From assembly GCA_963662965.1 (NCBI GenBank), contig OY759970.1, positions 1,674,001 through 1,738,000 of the forward strand: a stretch of DNA of 64,000 nt. The letters run 5' to 3'. Below the pieces are notes generated by a model. It made no database searches, was not told where the DNA came from, and saw nothing but the letters and a program-made list of their open reading frames with translations. Positions 43,011-51,584 of the stretch are shown here, piece after piece; the first letter of the stretch is position 1, and every line of letters starts with the position of its first letter. A program made the position numbers and the translations under genes. The stretch comes from DTWD01 sp963662965. GTDB lineage: Bacteria; Acidobacteriota; Vicinamibacteria; Vicinamibacterales; UBA8438.

Positions 43011-44213
43011 GCGGTCCGAACCACGCGAAGCAGCTCGGGAAGCGTCGGGCGCTTGCCGATCATCAGCAAGGCGTATCGGCAGATGTTACCAGCAACCCAG
43101 CTTGCCGCCACCGTGGTGACGATCAGCAGCACCACGCCCAACCACACTTCCCACAACGGTGGTGCCGACACATTGATCCGGGCCAGCATGACGATCGGCG
43201 TGAACGGCGGGACCAGACTCGAGACCCATGTCAGCTCCGAGCTCGGATTGACGATCGCCGTGACCGCGAGCATCACCGCGACGACGAGCGGGAGCGCGGC
43301 GATGATCATCGAATGTCCCAGCTCCTCCGTGCTCGTGCAGGTGACCGCGATGACCGCAATCAGCACGGAGTACAAAAAGTAGCCGAGCGCGAAGAACAGG
43401 GCGAAATAGAAAAGGAGCTCGCCGGTCAGGATCAACCCGAGATCAAGCCCCGCTGCCTCCGAGCCGATCATGACGCCAGAGACAACGCCTGGAGGAGCGC
43501 CGCGAGCGCGACGATGAGCCAGATCCCAAGCTGGGTGAGGCCGGCCCCCAGCACCCCGAGGATCTTGCCGGCCATGAACTCGCCGGCGGTGACGGCGCCC
43601 AGGATGACCTCGATCAGGCGAGACGATTTTTCCTCGACGATCGCGGTCGCCATCCCATGCCCGTTGATCAAAATCGTCATGTAGATGAGCATGGCGAGCA
43701 CGAGCGTCGACATCAACGCCGTTTCGGAGCCGCCTTCCCGCTCTCCCTCGGCCGACAGCGTGACGGTGGCGACGTCCAGTTGCTGACGTCGGCGTAGGTC
43801 ATCTGGATTGATGCCCGAACCGGCCAGCAGGTCGGTGACGGCGACCGACCGGACGGCGTTGCGCAACACGCGGACGAGGTTGACGTTGGTGGTCTCGGTC
43901 GACACGTACCGGGTATCGAGGAGTTCGTCGTCGTCGCGTTCGACGAGGAGATAGCCGTCGATGGCGTCGTCGTGCACCTCGGCGTTGAGCTCCTCGCGCG
44001 GGGCGTCGGCGATGTTGGCCACCGTCACCACGTCGGTGACGGTGATGCGCGGCTGTTCGAGCTCGCGGAGCCGCTCTCCACGATCAATGGCATCACGAAG
44101 GCGTAGAGGCCCATCAGCACTGGAATCAGGATCGTCATGAACACGAACGCCCGGTTGCCCACTCGTGCAAGGTATTCCCGGTGGGCCACCTTGATGATCT
44201 GCGTCGGGTTCAT
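43007..44213 (-). pseudogene. ABC-2 (NatB-like) permease, broken into three reading frames
   Basis: Three consecutive frames together make one sodium-efflux-type ABC-2 permease: 44213-44025 (MNPTQIIKVAHREYLARVGN, first helix), 44031-43468 (VVTVANIADAPREELNAEVH through YMTILINGHGMATAIVEEKS) and 43471-43007 (LLFYFALFFALGYFLYSVLI to the end). The first break falls after PLIVESGS, with residues apparently also lost. The second makes a 4-bp ATGA overlap, so a genuine split gene is conceivable for that junction. With the defects in the ATPase gene next door, decay is the simpler explanation; indel assembly errors remain possible. Confidence 0.7.
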
Positions 44214-45031
44214 GCGTGTCCGACCTTTGCCACGTAGATCTCCTCGAGCCGCGGCTCGTCGATCCTGATCGCGCGCACCGCGACCTGACTCACAACCGCT
44301 CGGATCACATCCTGTGCATCGCCGTCGGCGTCGAGGTGCAGACGGGTCTCACGCCCGCTCCCTTCGCATTCGCGCACACCGGCGATATCGCGGAGTCGCT
44401 GGCGGTCACCATCGCAATCGACGACGATCGTGTGCCGGCCGTGGCTCGTCTTGATATCGCTCAAGCGTCCATTCAGCAGCGGCCGACCGTGGTGGAGGAG
44501 ACAGATCCACTCGCACAGCGCCTCGACCTGTTCCATCCTGTGTGTCGACAGGATCACCGTCGTCCTTTTGTCGCGCTGTTCGACGATCAGCTCGGTCAGT
44601 AGTCTAGAGTTGACCGGGTCGAGCCCGGCGTACGGCTCATCGAGGACCACGAGGTCGGGTCCGTGGATGACGGCGGCGGCGAACTGCACTTTCTGCTGCA
44701 TCCACTTCGACAGCTCGCCGGTCGCGAGCTCGGCCTTGTCGGCGAGGCCGACCCGTTCGAGCCACTCCCCCGCACGACGATCGGATTCCGCCATGGTGAA
44801 CCCGTTGATCGACGCGAGGAAGGCGAACTGCTCCCGCACTTTCATCCGCGCGTAGAGGCCCCGCTCCTCGGGGAGATACCCGACGCGATGTCGAACGGCG
44901 AGTGGATCGCGAGAGCCGAGGAGCTCGAACGAGCCGCCATCAGGACGGTAGATGCCAAGACAGGTGCGAATCGTCGTCGTTTTGCCTGAGCCGTTCGATC
45001 CAAGCAGACCGAAGATGGTGCCGGCGGCCAC
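44210..45031 (-). pseudogene. ABC transporter ATPase (NatA-like), probably inactive
   Basis: The frame has GLLGSNGSGKTTTIRT (Walker A), VVLDEP (Walker B) and ILSTHRMEQVE (switch His). Two defects are visible. The usual N-terminus is present in the same frame upstream (LTKTFNEECAVDRLDLDVAA) but is cut off by a TAG just before it, with an ATG at 45093 one base out of frame; the only start within is a GTG at 45031, a few residues before Walker A. The signature motif reads LSKWMQQK where NatA-type proteins have LSKGMQQK, a Gly-to-Trp change at a critical position. It overlaps the permease start by 4 bp. Substrate export by the family is Na+ or drugs. Confidence 0.65.
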
Positions 45032-45145
45032 GTCCAGGTCGAGACGGTCGACGGCGCACTCCTCATTGAACGTCTTCGTCAGCTAGCGGCATGTCACGGC
45101 GTTGTTCATCGGTTCGTCAGCCCGGGCACCGTACTCCGACCTCGC

Positions 45146-45589
45146 TCAGCGTGGCACCGCCACGCCGACGCCGTGCTGGTACACCAGACGGCCGCCTCGT
45201 TCGGCGGTCTGGAACAGCAACAGTATGCCGACGATCCCGGCGGCGACAACCGGCATCCAGACGCCACGCGTGGCGAGACAGCCCGACCACACCAGCCCCA
45301 GCCGGGTCACCGACAGAAGGCCGACGTAGACGGTGGTCCGGAGCGCCCAGGTCCAGTGCTCGTCGACCAGGCCCTGCGCCATCTCGGTGATGCGCAACGC
45401 TTCAGCATCGGCGCGGCCGGAGAAATACGCCGCGACGAGGGCCGCCGCGCCGGCGAGATACAGGCCGGTCGCAACCTGCCGCGGAGTCGCGCGCGGAGGG
45501 GAGCCAAGCACGGCGATGTCGATCACCATCGCCGTCACCAGCAGCCCAATCGGTAGATGGACGAGCAGTGGGTGGAGCGGAATCGTCAT
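45146..45589 (-). CDS. DUF2231-type four-helix membrane protein
   Basis: 147 residues from the ATG at 45589 (the frame continues upstream through a family B repeat to 45646, which I take as spurious). Start motif MTIPLHPLLVHLPIGLLVTA is typical of DUF2231 proteins; helices follow at LYLAGAAALVAAYFSG, YVGLLSVTRLGLVWSG and WMPVVAAGIVGILLLF. The function is unknown; the fold recalls small haem or quinone-linked membrane proteins, which is not shown here. Confidence 0.75.
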   Translation of the reverse strand: MTIPLHPLLVHLPIGLLVTAMVIDIAVLGSPPRATPRQVATGLYLAGAAALVAAYFSGRADAEALRITEMAQGLVDEHWTWALRTTVYVGLLSVTRLGLVWSGCLATRGVWMPVVAAGIVGILLLFQTAERGGRLVYQHGVGVAVPR

Positions 45590-45593
45590 TCTC

Positions 45594-45683
45594 AGACGGG
45601 GCTGACTGCCCCGAATCCCGTCGCTGTCACTCGTGGGGGCCCCCATGCCCCGCTCCGTTCCCGTGGGGGGCGCTGTGCGCGCC
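45594..45683 (+). repeat. Dispersed repeat family B, copy 10
   Basis: AGACGGGGCTGACTGCCCCG start, GGGGGCCCCCATGCCCC centre, and a shortened GGGGGCGCTGTGCGCGCC end. It lies immediately upstream of the DUF2231 start, occupying its 5' leader. Confidence 0.85.
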
Positions 45684-45955
45684 TGATCGTACTTCGCACA
45701 GACTTAAGGTGCGACCCGCCACGACGAGACGTGCGGCCACTTCCGAAGCTCGGCGATCGCGTCGCCAAGGCTGTCGACGTCGCTCTGGAACAGACGCGCC
45801 GCGACGGAATTGGGAGAGTTGTTAGGTGCGTAGGTAGGTCGTGCGCTTGGAGACATAGCTCATGATAACCCGGGCCTTTTCAGATGTTTAGAGTCTCAGA
45901 AGGAGACGTTTTCAGGGGCCTTGCCTCGAAGCTATCACTCGGACGCCCCGAACAC
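45684..45955 (-). other. Gene relic next to the IS3 insertion
   Basis: A minus-strand frame ending at a TAA near 45702 reads LFQSDVDSLGDAIAELRKWP followed by HVSSWRVAP; it looks like a real protein end but has no matching upstream part on the other side of the IS element. I do not recognise it. The rest of the stretch shows nothing. Confidence 0.3.
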
Positions 45956-46022
45956 AGAGGTGGACCCCGATTTTCGGACAGGTTGTTAAGGTGGAGTCCA
46001 GGTCCGACAGGAGGAATCTGGA

Positions 46023-46307
46023 ATGCCACGCAAGAGACGGAGCTACCCGGTTGAGCTGAAGGCAAAAGTCGCGCTGGAGGCGCTCCGGGAAGAGGCGACG
46101 ATGGCGGAGCTGGCTTCTCGTTACGACGTCCACCCGAATCTAATCGCGAACTGGAAGAAGCACGCCCGCGAACAAGTGCTGGCGGGCTTCTCAGGCAAGC
46201 ACGAGCACCAGGAGGCCGCTCGAGAGGCCGAGATCAAAGAGTTACGAGCGAAGGTGGGCGAGCTGGTGATCGAACGGGATTTTTTGTCCAAGGCCTTCGG
46301 TCGTTGA
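46023..46307 (+). CDS. IS3-family transposase OrfA
   Basis: A 94-residue DNA-binding protein preceded by AGGAGGAA. The helix-turn-helix is in YPVELKAKVALEALREEATM and ELASRYDVHPNLIANWKKH, and a leucine-zipper-like coiled coil follows (EIKELRAKVGELVIERDFLS). The heptamer T TTT TTG at 46280-46286 is in the correct phase for programmed -1 frameshifting into orfB, which would give the OrfAB fusion transposase of this family. Confidence 0.92.
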   Translation: MPRKRRSYPVELKAKVALEALREEATMAELASRYDVHPNLIANWKKHAREQVLAGFSGKHEHQEAAREAEIKELRAKVGELVIERDFLSKAFGR

Positions 46308-47188
46308 GCCACGGCCGGAGGGTCGCGATGGTTGATCCCGATGACGTCGCGCTCAGCCTCACCCGCCAGTGTCGGCTGGTATCGATCGCCCGCTCGTCGT
46401 TCTACTACGAAGGCAAGGACGAGAGCCTGTTCAATGTGCAGCTGCTGCGGCGAATTGACGAGCAGTTTCTGGAGACGCCGTTCTACGGCTCGCGGCAGAT
46501 GACACGCTGGCTCCGGCGCCAGGAGACATGGGTCAGCCGCAAGCGAGTCCGGCGCCTGATGCGGCGCTTGGGCCTGCAGGCGATCTTCCAACGGCCCCGG
46601 ACGTCTCAGCCGCACCCGGAGCACCGGATCTACCCATACCTGCTGCGCGACCTGGCGATCACGCGGCCGAATCAGGTGTGGTGTGCGGACGTGACCTACA
46701 TTCCGCTGGCGCGCGGCTTTCTCTACCTGGTCGCGGTCATGGATTGGGCGAGCCGGAAGGTCTTAGCCTGGAGGCTGTCAAACACACTCGACTCCAGCTT
46801 CTGTGTCGAACCCTTGCACGAGGCGCTCGACCGCTACGGGTCCCCCGAGATCTTCAATACCGACCAAGGCAGCCAATTCACGAGTCTGGCCTTCACCGAC
46901 GTGCTCACGGACGCTGGGATCCACATCTCAATGGACGGCAAGGGCCGCTGGATGGATAACGTCTTCATCGAGCGGCTGTGGCGTTCGCTTAAATATGAGC
47001 AGATCTATCTGGCTGAGTACGCCACCGCCTCAGATGCCCGGGCTGGCATCGGCTGGTGGATCGATTTCTACAACGAGCGGCGGCCGCACTCGTCGCTCGT
47101 GGACCGGACGCCCAACGAGGCGTACACTCTGGGGGCTACTCCGGGACCGGGGCGTTACCCCGCCCCATCACAGCCCGAGGCGGCCTGA
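46304..47188 (+). CDS. IS3-family transposase OrfB (DDE integrase domain)
   Basis: About 294 residues from a TTG that overlaps the orfA stop, in the -1 frame relative to orfA; normal expression is probably as an OrfAB fusion from the slippery site upstream, with no stop between. It has an HTH_21 region (FYGSRQMTRWLRRQETWVSR) and the rve core with the DDE triad in VWCADVTYIPLARG (D), IFNTDQGSQFTS (D) and MDNVFIERLWRSLKYE (E), ending with the family NERRPHSSLVDRTPNEAY motif. All catalytic residues are present. Confidence 0.93.
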   Translation: MSHGRRVAMVDPDDVALSLTRQCRLVSIARSSFYYEGKDESLFNVQLLRRIDEQFLETPFYGSRQMTRWLRRQETWVSRKRVRRLMRRLGLQAIFQRPRTSQPHPEHRIYPYLLRDLAITRPNQVWCADVTYIPLARGFLYLVAVMDWASRKVLAWRLSNTLDSSFCVEPLHEALDRYGSPEIFNTDQGSQFTSLAFTDVLTDAGIHISMDGKGRWMDNVFIERLWRSLKYEQIYLAEYATASDARAGIGWWIDFYNERRPHSSLVDRTPNEAYTLGATPGPGRYPAPSQPEAA

Positions 47189-47252
47189 CCTATGACCCCG
47201 GACTTCACCTTAATTTGGCCGCTGAGCTGTCTGAAGGATGGGGTCCACCTCT

Positions 47253-47524
47253 CACAACGCACGGCGGCGAGGACGCCGTGAGGGCGGCTACGTAGATCGC
47301 ATCCCGCACGGTGGCCGACCCACTACTAGAAAGCTGTCAAGACCGGAAATCAAGAAAGTTCGATAGCCCCTGCAGCAACGGTAAACGGGCGGGGCTCCGA
47401 GAAGGCTCAGCTGTTTACCGCAGGTGAAGGATCCACCTTCGATCCAGCGCGATGCCTTGTGGTGCAGGGTTGTGTCGTATACGCACGCGTTGTCTTCACT
47501 CACGCCGAAAAGCCGGAAGAGACA
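47253..47524 (+). other. Non-coding stretch between the IS3 element and the octaheme cytochrome gene
   Basis: No gene seen. It contains GGTAAAC near 47380 facing GTTTACC near 47413 around a GGGGCTCC...GGCTC inner stem. This hairpin-rich segment lies about 100 bp beyond the 3' end of the minus-strand cytochrome gene and could be a terminator or a relic. Base composition is lower in GC than the surroundings. Confidence 0.4.
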
Positions 47525-49621
47525 CTACTTAAACGGCAACTCGCTCACAATATGGCACGTCCCGCAGGCGCCCGTATACGGAATGGGCATCGCCCTACCC
47601 GGGGACACCCCGTCGACCCCAACATTTGTTTTCAAAGGCACATCAAACACATGGGAGTTTAGGGGGCCTTCCCAGTAGGCGTTATTCTCTTCTTCGGCCG
47701 CATTGGCATACGGAGGCGTCTTTATCATCCTGCCGTAATCGCCTGCAATACCGCCGGTGTTGGCCGTTCCAGGCATGTGGCAGTCGATGCAGCGTGTCAG
47801 CTGACCCTTCATCCTCGCGTTCAGTTTCGTTTCCATGTGAGACAGCACGTCTACGGCATGACACCGCTGGCACAACGGAGAACTCGGATCATCCGGGTCG
47901 TGAATGAGCCCTCGTGGGTACGGCGTACCACCATGCAGGTCATGGCAGTCCGAGCAGGTGACCAGCAATCGATCGTTCCGGTACATCTTCGATTTGAGAA
48001 AATCCGAATACTGCTGGTGAGGTTTATTGGAGTGGATATCGTCTGGCCAGATGTTGTCGGCCCTTCCAGGCCCTCGCATGGTCGGCCCCTTCTTGATCGG
48101 GTCGGTAAACTTCGTAATCAGCTCGTGACGGCTGATGCCGGGCTTCGCGAGCTCTCCGCTCTCGCTAAGCGCTTGTGTATAACCGACCGTCGCTCCGCCA
48201 TACCCTTGCCGTCTGTCGTGACACCTGCCACACACCACGCTGGAGCGCTCGGCTGAGAGATACTTGGGGTTGACGATGAAACGCGATCTTCCTTGGTTGG
48301 CCACATGCTCTGACCCGGGGCCGTGGCAGTTTTCGCAGCCGATATTGATCTCATCCAGCTCGGGGTCATCGTCGATGTTCATCGCGCCGCCAGGGTCATT
48401 AACGGCGCGTACCAGAAACTGCCCGGTGGTCTGATCTTCATACCGTTCCCAGCCCGTCAAATGACAGCTGGCACACATCGTCTGAACGGTATTCGTGTTG
48501 ATGGGTGGGGGCGTGAGCAGATCGTCGGCCGTCCCGTATCGAGCGTCCCCGCCAGGAGCCCACCAGAGGTAGAACTTGTAGTCGTGCCACACTCGCCGCG
48601 TTCTATTCAACCTGTTGTCACGCCCGGTCATGTTGTAGCGCAGCACGGTGTACCATCCCGGCCGTTCGCCCAGGCTCGGTGGGGTTGAGACGATGTACCG
48701 CTGGTCGTGAACCGCCCCTCCGTAGAGGAGCTTGATCTCCAGGTGTGCTGGGCTATTCGGGTCCTGGACGTTCAGGCGGTTCACCAGCGTGATGTAGTAT
48801 TTGCCGTCGTTTCCGTTCTTCCACAGATAGACATCGGCATAGGTCGTCTCGATCGGCAGCCGGGAATCGCCAAATGCTCGCAGCTTGAATTTGTCGTCAT
48901 TCCTGCTTGAGTCGTAGTCCCCCAGCTCGAGGCGGGTTCCGTTAGAGTAGTTGTCCGTCTCGGGGAACGATTCGAGGGCGTTGAAGTAGTCCGGGTGTCT
49001 CGAGAAATCCTGCATCGCCCCTGGAACTCCTGGTACGGTCCATCCGAGCTTGTGGGCAGTTTGTTGCCAGTGTTCTTGATCCTGATGGCATGTAAGACAG
49101 GTCGAGCTGCCGACCGCCTGGGCGGCCGGAGAAGGACTGCTTGAAATCGTGATGGTGAGAGATTCACCGCGCAACTGCTCGGCTGAATAGCTTTGTCTGC
49201 TCTGGTCCCCACCGGGCAGGTGTTCGGTATCTTCTGCTGCGGGTGTTACATGGAGAAAGAACCTGCCATCGGGCACATTCGCGACAACGAAGTTGCCTTG
49301 CGAGTCCGTCGTGGATTGCGGAAACTCTTTTCCTTGCAGTCGAATCGCGTCCTCCAGCGGTTCGTCGTAGACTTCCGCGGGGTATGGTGGAGCATAGATG
49401 GCACTGGCAGTCATCTGCGTGGTGATGTCGATCGCCGTTATGGGAACGAGATGGACCGTCGCGCTGGCAACCACAGTGCCAGAAGCGCTCAACACCTGGC
49501 CCGCAAACTCATCAGCCTGATTGGTTGCTGCGGTGGCTGTGAGCATCAGCCCTATGATCACCATCACGGTGAGCAGTGCTATCGCCAGAGAGAATGAGTT
49601 TATGGCACGGTGTTGGCGCAT
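47525..49621 (-). CDS. Octaheme c-type cytochrome with carboxypeptidase-regulatory-like N-terminal domain
   Basis: About 698 residues from the ATG at 49621 (a TTG at 49654 would add eleven). The N-terminal helix FSLAIALLTVMVIIGLMLTA is a signal or anchor. Residues about 35-135 form a carboxypeptidase-regulatory-like beta-sandwich (GQVLSASGTVVASATVHLVP, TDSQGNFVVANVPDGRFFLH). Eight CxxCH sites follow: CLTCH, CASCH, CENCH, CGRCH, CSDCH, CQRCH, CIDCH and CGTCH, with family-like contexts CENCHGPGSEHV and CSDCHDLHGG. It resembles multihaem proteins used for extracellular or periplasmic electron transfer. Codon use is visibly less GC-rich than neighbours and it borders the IS3 element, so acquisition by transfer is plausible. 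Confidence 0.88.
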   Translation of the reverse strand: MRQHRAINSFSLAIALLTVMVIIGLMLTATAATNQADEFAGQVLSASGTVVASATVHLVPITAIDITTQMTASAIYAPPYPAEVYDEPLEDAIRLQGKEFPQSTTDSQGNFVVANVPDGRFFLHVTPAAEDTEHLPGGDQSRQSYSAEQLRGESLTITISSSPSPAAQAVGSSTCLTCHQDQEHWQQTAHKLGWTVPGVPGAMQDFSRHPDYFNALESFPETDNYSNGTRLELGDYDSSRNDDKFKLRAFGDSRLPIETTYADVYLWKNGNDGKYYITLVNRLNVQDPNSPAHLEIKLLYGGAVHDQRYIVSTPPSLGERPGWYTVLRYNMTGRDNRLNRTRRVWHDYKFYLWWAPGGDARYGTADDLLTPPPINTNTVQTMCASCHLTGWERYEDQTTGQFLVRAVNDPGGAMNIDDDPELDEINIGCENCHGPGSEHVANQGRSRFIVNPKYLSAERSSVVCGRCHDRRQGYGGATVGYTQALSESGELAKPGISRHELITKFTDPIKKGPTMRGPGRADNIWPDDIHSNKPHQQYSDFLKSKMYRNDRLLVTCSDCHDLHGGTPYPRGLIHDPDDPSSPLCQRCHAVDVLSHMETKLNARMKGQLTRCIDCHMPGTANTGGIAGDYGRMIKTPPYANAAEEENNAYWEGPLNSHVFDVPLKTNVGVDGVSPGRAMPIPYTGACGTCHIVSELPFK

Positions 49622-49700
49622 CTCATCTTCGCTTTCTTTCCATTTATCACTCAACAGAATGATACGACAGGCTGTTAAACCTCCGAGGGTGAAACGTTCG

Positions 49701-50399
49701 ATGACTCGTTCCCGTTGGATGGCCGGTGTCGGCGTTGCGCTGGTCGCGTGCGGTGCCGCGCCCCAAGCGGACCTCTACGCCCAGGAACGCGACCAGTGTG
49801 CCTTCCTCTGCGCACCCGAGCTCAAGGTCGAGCCGAACATCACGTTCGAGAATCTGTTCAACCGGGCGCGTGTCGAGGTCACCGACGACGACGGCACCGT
49901 GTCGACCGTGACCCAGGAGCGGGAGTCGGTCTCCGAGGTCGTGCTCGCGCTCGGGATTCCGACCGAGATTCCGCGGGTCGGGTTCACGCTCGAGACCATC
50001 TTCGCGCCGTTCGGCGAGACGGAGACCGGGTTCCGTGACAACGGAATCGAGTTCGAGTTCGAGGTCAATCTCGACTGGCTGACGGCGGATCAAACCGGTG
50101 GGTGGCTCGAGAGCCACTTCGATATCGTCGACAAGTTTAGCCCGGCCGAGCGGCCGACCGACACCGCCGCCTACACGCACAAGCTCAACTTCGAGGTCGA
50201 CACTGCGGTTCTGATCTTTGGCTGGTTGCCCGACGGTAACTGGCTGAAGAACGTCGAGGTGGAGGGCTCGCTCGACTACGTCGCCACCGGGTTCCCGCGG
50301 GCGGGTGACGTCATCGACGGCGCACGGTATCTGGACGATGCCAGCCGCTGGTCGTTCTCGCTGGTTGCCGTCTTGCCGGTGGCGCCGCTCTTTCCCTAA
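49701..50399 (+). CDS. Exported hypothetical protein, probable beta-barrel or beta-sandwich
   Basis: A 232-residue protein from the ATG at 49701 (GAGGGTG upstream), with a signal peptide (WMAGVGVALVACGAAPQADL) and mature part starting QERDQCAFLCAPELKVEPN. The rest alternates short beta strands (RVEVTDDDGTVSTVTQERES, GVEFEFEV-like NGIEFEFEVNLDWL, DTAVLIFGWLPDGNWLKNVE) and ends SFSLVAVLPVAPLFP. It looks like an outer-membrane or periplasmic beta protein of a family I do not recognise. The longer frame back to 49521 is antisense to the cytochrome gene start. Confidence 0.65.
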   Translation: MTRSRWMAGVGVALVACGAAPQADLYAQERDQCAFLCAPELKVEPNITFENLFNRARVEVTDDDGTVSTVTQERESVSEVVLALGIPTEIPRVGFTLETIFAPFGETETGFRDNGIEFEFEVNLDWLTADQTGGWLESHFDIVDKFSPAERPTDTAAYTHKLNFEVDTAVLIFGWLPDGNWLKNVEVEGSLDYVATGFPRAGDVIDGARYLDDASRWSFSLVAVLPVAPLFP

Positions 50400-50514
50400 G
50401 TGGTCCCATGACCTGGACCTCGCGGTCGGGGTCCTCCTCGTAGGTGAGCGTGGCGGCGGACTGGGTGATCGACCGTTGGTAGGCAATAGCGGCGGCGAGA
50501 CAGAGCGTGCTCAT

Positions 50515-50606
50515 GCCGGTGAGCGAGCAGGTCGCGCTGGATGTCAGCCCCGTGGTAGCGGATCTCGCCGTCCCCGATCCATTGGGTCCGAGGTAGCCGA
50601 GCCCCT
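50515..50606 (-). pseudogene. Fragment of an ABC transporter ATPase cut at Walker A
   Basis: The minus strand encodes GLGYLGPNGSG, the first part of a Walker A, then in another frame DGEIRYHGADIQRDLLAHR, which in intact ABC-2 ATPases lies some 30 residues later. The Walker A lysine region is deleted and the rest of the gene is gone. It lies in a 490-bp graveyard (50400-50890). Confidence 0.6.
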
Positions 50607-50633
50607 CTCGAGCATGAAGACCTCGCTGTCTCG

Positions 50634-50740
50634 CTATTCGTGTCGCAACACCTTCATCGGATCGAGTCGCACGGCCCGCCGCACCGGGGCGAGGCTGGCC
50701 ATCAGCCCGACGAGCGCGACGCCGACAGGTCCCGGTACGC
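50634..50740 (-). pseudogene. C-terminal fragment of a MacB/FtsX-type (orphan) ABC permease
   Basis: The minus strand reads VGVALVGLMASLAPVRRAVR then LDPMKVLRHE and a TAG at 50636-50634. This is the standard ending of the large orphan permeases (ADOP type) that are numerous in Acidobacteria. Only about 35 residues survive. Confidence 0.7.
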
Positions 50741-50855
50741 GAGCAGGAGCAGCTGATTGAGCCATCCGTCACGGCCCCCGGTATCCCAGCCGGACACCAA
50801 CTATATGTAGAAGGTCAAGGTGTATGACACCATCGTGACCAGAATGGACCTATAT

Positions 50856-50891
50856 TTGACGGTGTAAATTGATAAGTGCATGATAAGTGCA
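50856..50891 (+). promoter_or_regulatory. Probable promoter/operator of the vapBC operon
   Basis: TTGACG at 50856-50861 is a plausible -35. It is followed by a tandem direct repeat of the 11-mer TGATAAGTGCA (50870-50880 and 50881-50891) running up to the vapB ATG. Directly repeated half-sites at the start of an antitoxin gene suit autoregulation by VapBC. The -10 box is unclear. Confidence 0.5.
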
Positions 50892-51124
50892 TGGCTGTAA
50901 AGACAATCACGATCGACCTTCAGGCGTATGAAACACTCCGGAGGCATAAGCGACCGGGACAGTCGTTTTCCCATGTGATCAAGGAGCACTTCAGCGGGCC
51001 GAAGACGGGCCGCGACCTGAAGGACGCGCTCGCCCATTGCACGGTGAGCGCGGCGACGTTGGACGCCATCGAGGATGTCGTGAGTCGTCGAGGCGATAAT
51101 CCGGCGCGGTCGGTCGAGCTGTGA
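50891..51124 (+). CDS. vapB: VapB-family antitoxin (PF02697 type)
   Basis: A 77-residue protein from the ATG at 50891 (an in-frame GTG at 50876 would add five residues inside the operator repeat). It opens with the family signature MAVKTITIDLQAYETLRRHK, then RPGQSFSHVIKEHFSG, a ribbon-helix-helix-like DNA-binding region, and ends with a toxin-wrapping tail (DVVSRRGDNPARSVEL). Its stop overlaps the VapC start in GTGA, the usual coupling. It should neutralise the PIN toxin and repress the operon. Confidence 0.85.
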   Translation: MAVKTITIDLQAYETLRRHKRPGQSFSHVIKEHFSGPKTGRDLKDALAHCTVSAATLDAIEDVVSRRGDNPARSVEL

Positions 51125-51525
51125 TTCATCTGGACACCTCGTTTCTCATCGACCTTTTGCGTGAGTCCGGACGAGGCGTTCTGGGGCCCGCGCACGAGCT
51201 GTTGGATCAGTTTCAGGGCGAGGAGCTCGTTCTATCGGTATTCGCAGTGTGCGAGCTGCACGCCGGGGTGGAGAGGTCGGCGAACCCATCAGCCGAGCGA
51301 GCGAGGGTGCAAGGAGTGACCGCCGCGCTCGAGATTGCCTATCCGGACGACCGGTTCGCGCCGGTGTACGGACGGTTGCTAGCGTGGCTCCATGAGCGGG
51401 GGGAGACGATCGCCACGATGGACTTGCTAATCGCCACGGCCGCCCTCGTGGACGAAGGGCCGCTGGTGAGTCGAAATCGCAGACACTTCGACCGCGTGCC
51501 GGGGCTCAAGATCTTGTCCTACTAG
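51121..51525 (+). CDS. vapC: VapC-family PIN-domain ribonuclease toxin
   Basis: A 134-residue protein starting with GTG. The PIN acidic quartet is present: D5 (MIHLDTSFLIDLL), E45 (AVCELHAGVE), D101 (TMDLLIATAALV) and an Asp near 124 within SRNRRHFDRVPGL. It should cleave tRNA or rRNA when freed from VapB. Intact and coupled to the antitoxin, the pair is probably functional. It lies beside ABC transporter debris and 3.9 kb from the IS3 element. Confidence 0.92.
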   Translation: MIHLDTSFLIDLLRESGRGVLGPAHELLDQFQGEELVLSVFAVCELHAGVERSANPSAERARVQGVTAALEIAYPDDRFAPVYGRLLAWLHERGETIATMDLLIATAALVDEGPLVSRNRRHFDRVPGLKILSY

Positions 51526-51584
51526 AGTGGCTTGTCCTCGGCGAAATCGCGACATAATCCATAATCGATGACACGCCGGAAAGC

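Larger units (their letters stand above)
45956..47252 (+). mobile_element. IS3-family insertion sequence, apparently complete
   Basis: About 1297 bp with imperfect terminal inverted repeats: AGAGGTGGACCCCGATTTTC at the left (45956) and the complement of AGAGGTGGACCCCATCCTTC at the right (to 47252). It is flanked on both sides by CAC (45953-45955 and 47253-47255), a 3-bp target duplication as expected for IS3. The two overlapping transposase frames are intact and a T_TTT_TTG slippery site lies at the end of orfA, so the element could be active. Only this copy is in the window. Confidence 0.92.

Noticed and set aside
43468..43471. A natural two-subunit split of the ABC permease
   Set aside because: The ATGA overlap allows it, but the break falls within the transmembrane region of a normally single-chain family, and the other junction and the ATPase are clearly damaged. 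Kept as an alternative only.
47330..47420. Riboswitch-like structure
   Set aside because: The GGTAAAC/GTTTACC hairpin lies downstream of the only nearby gene, not in a leader, and does not resemble a class I can name; a terminator or relic is simpler.
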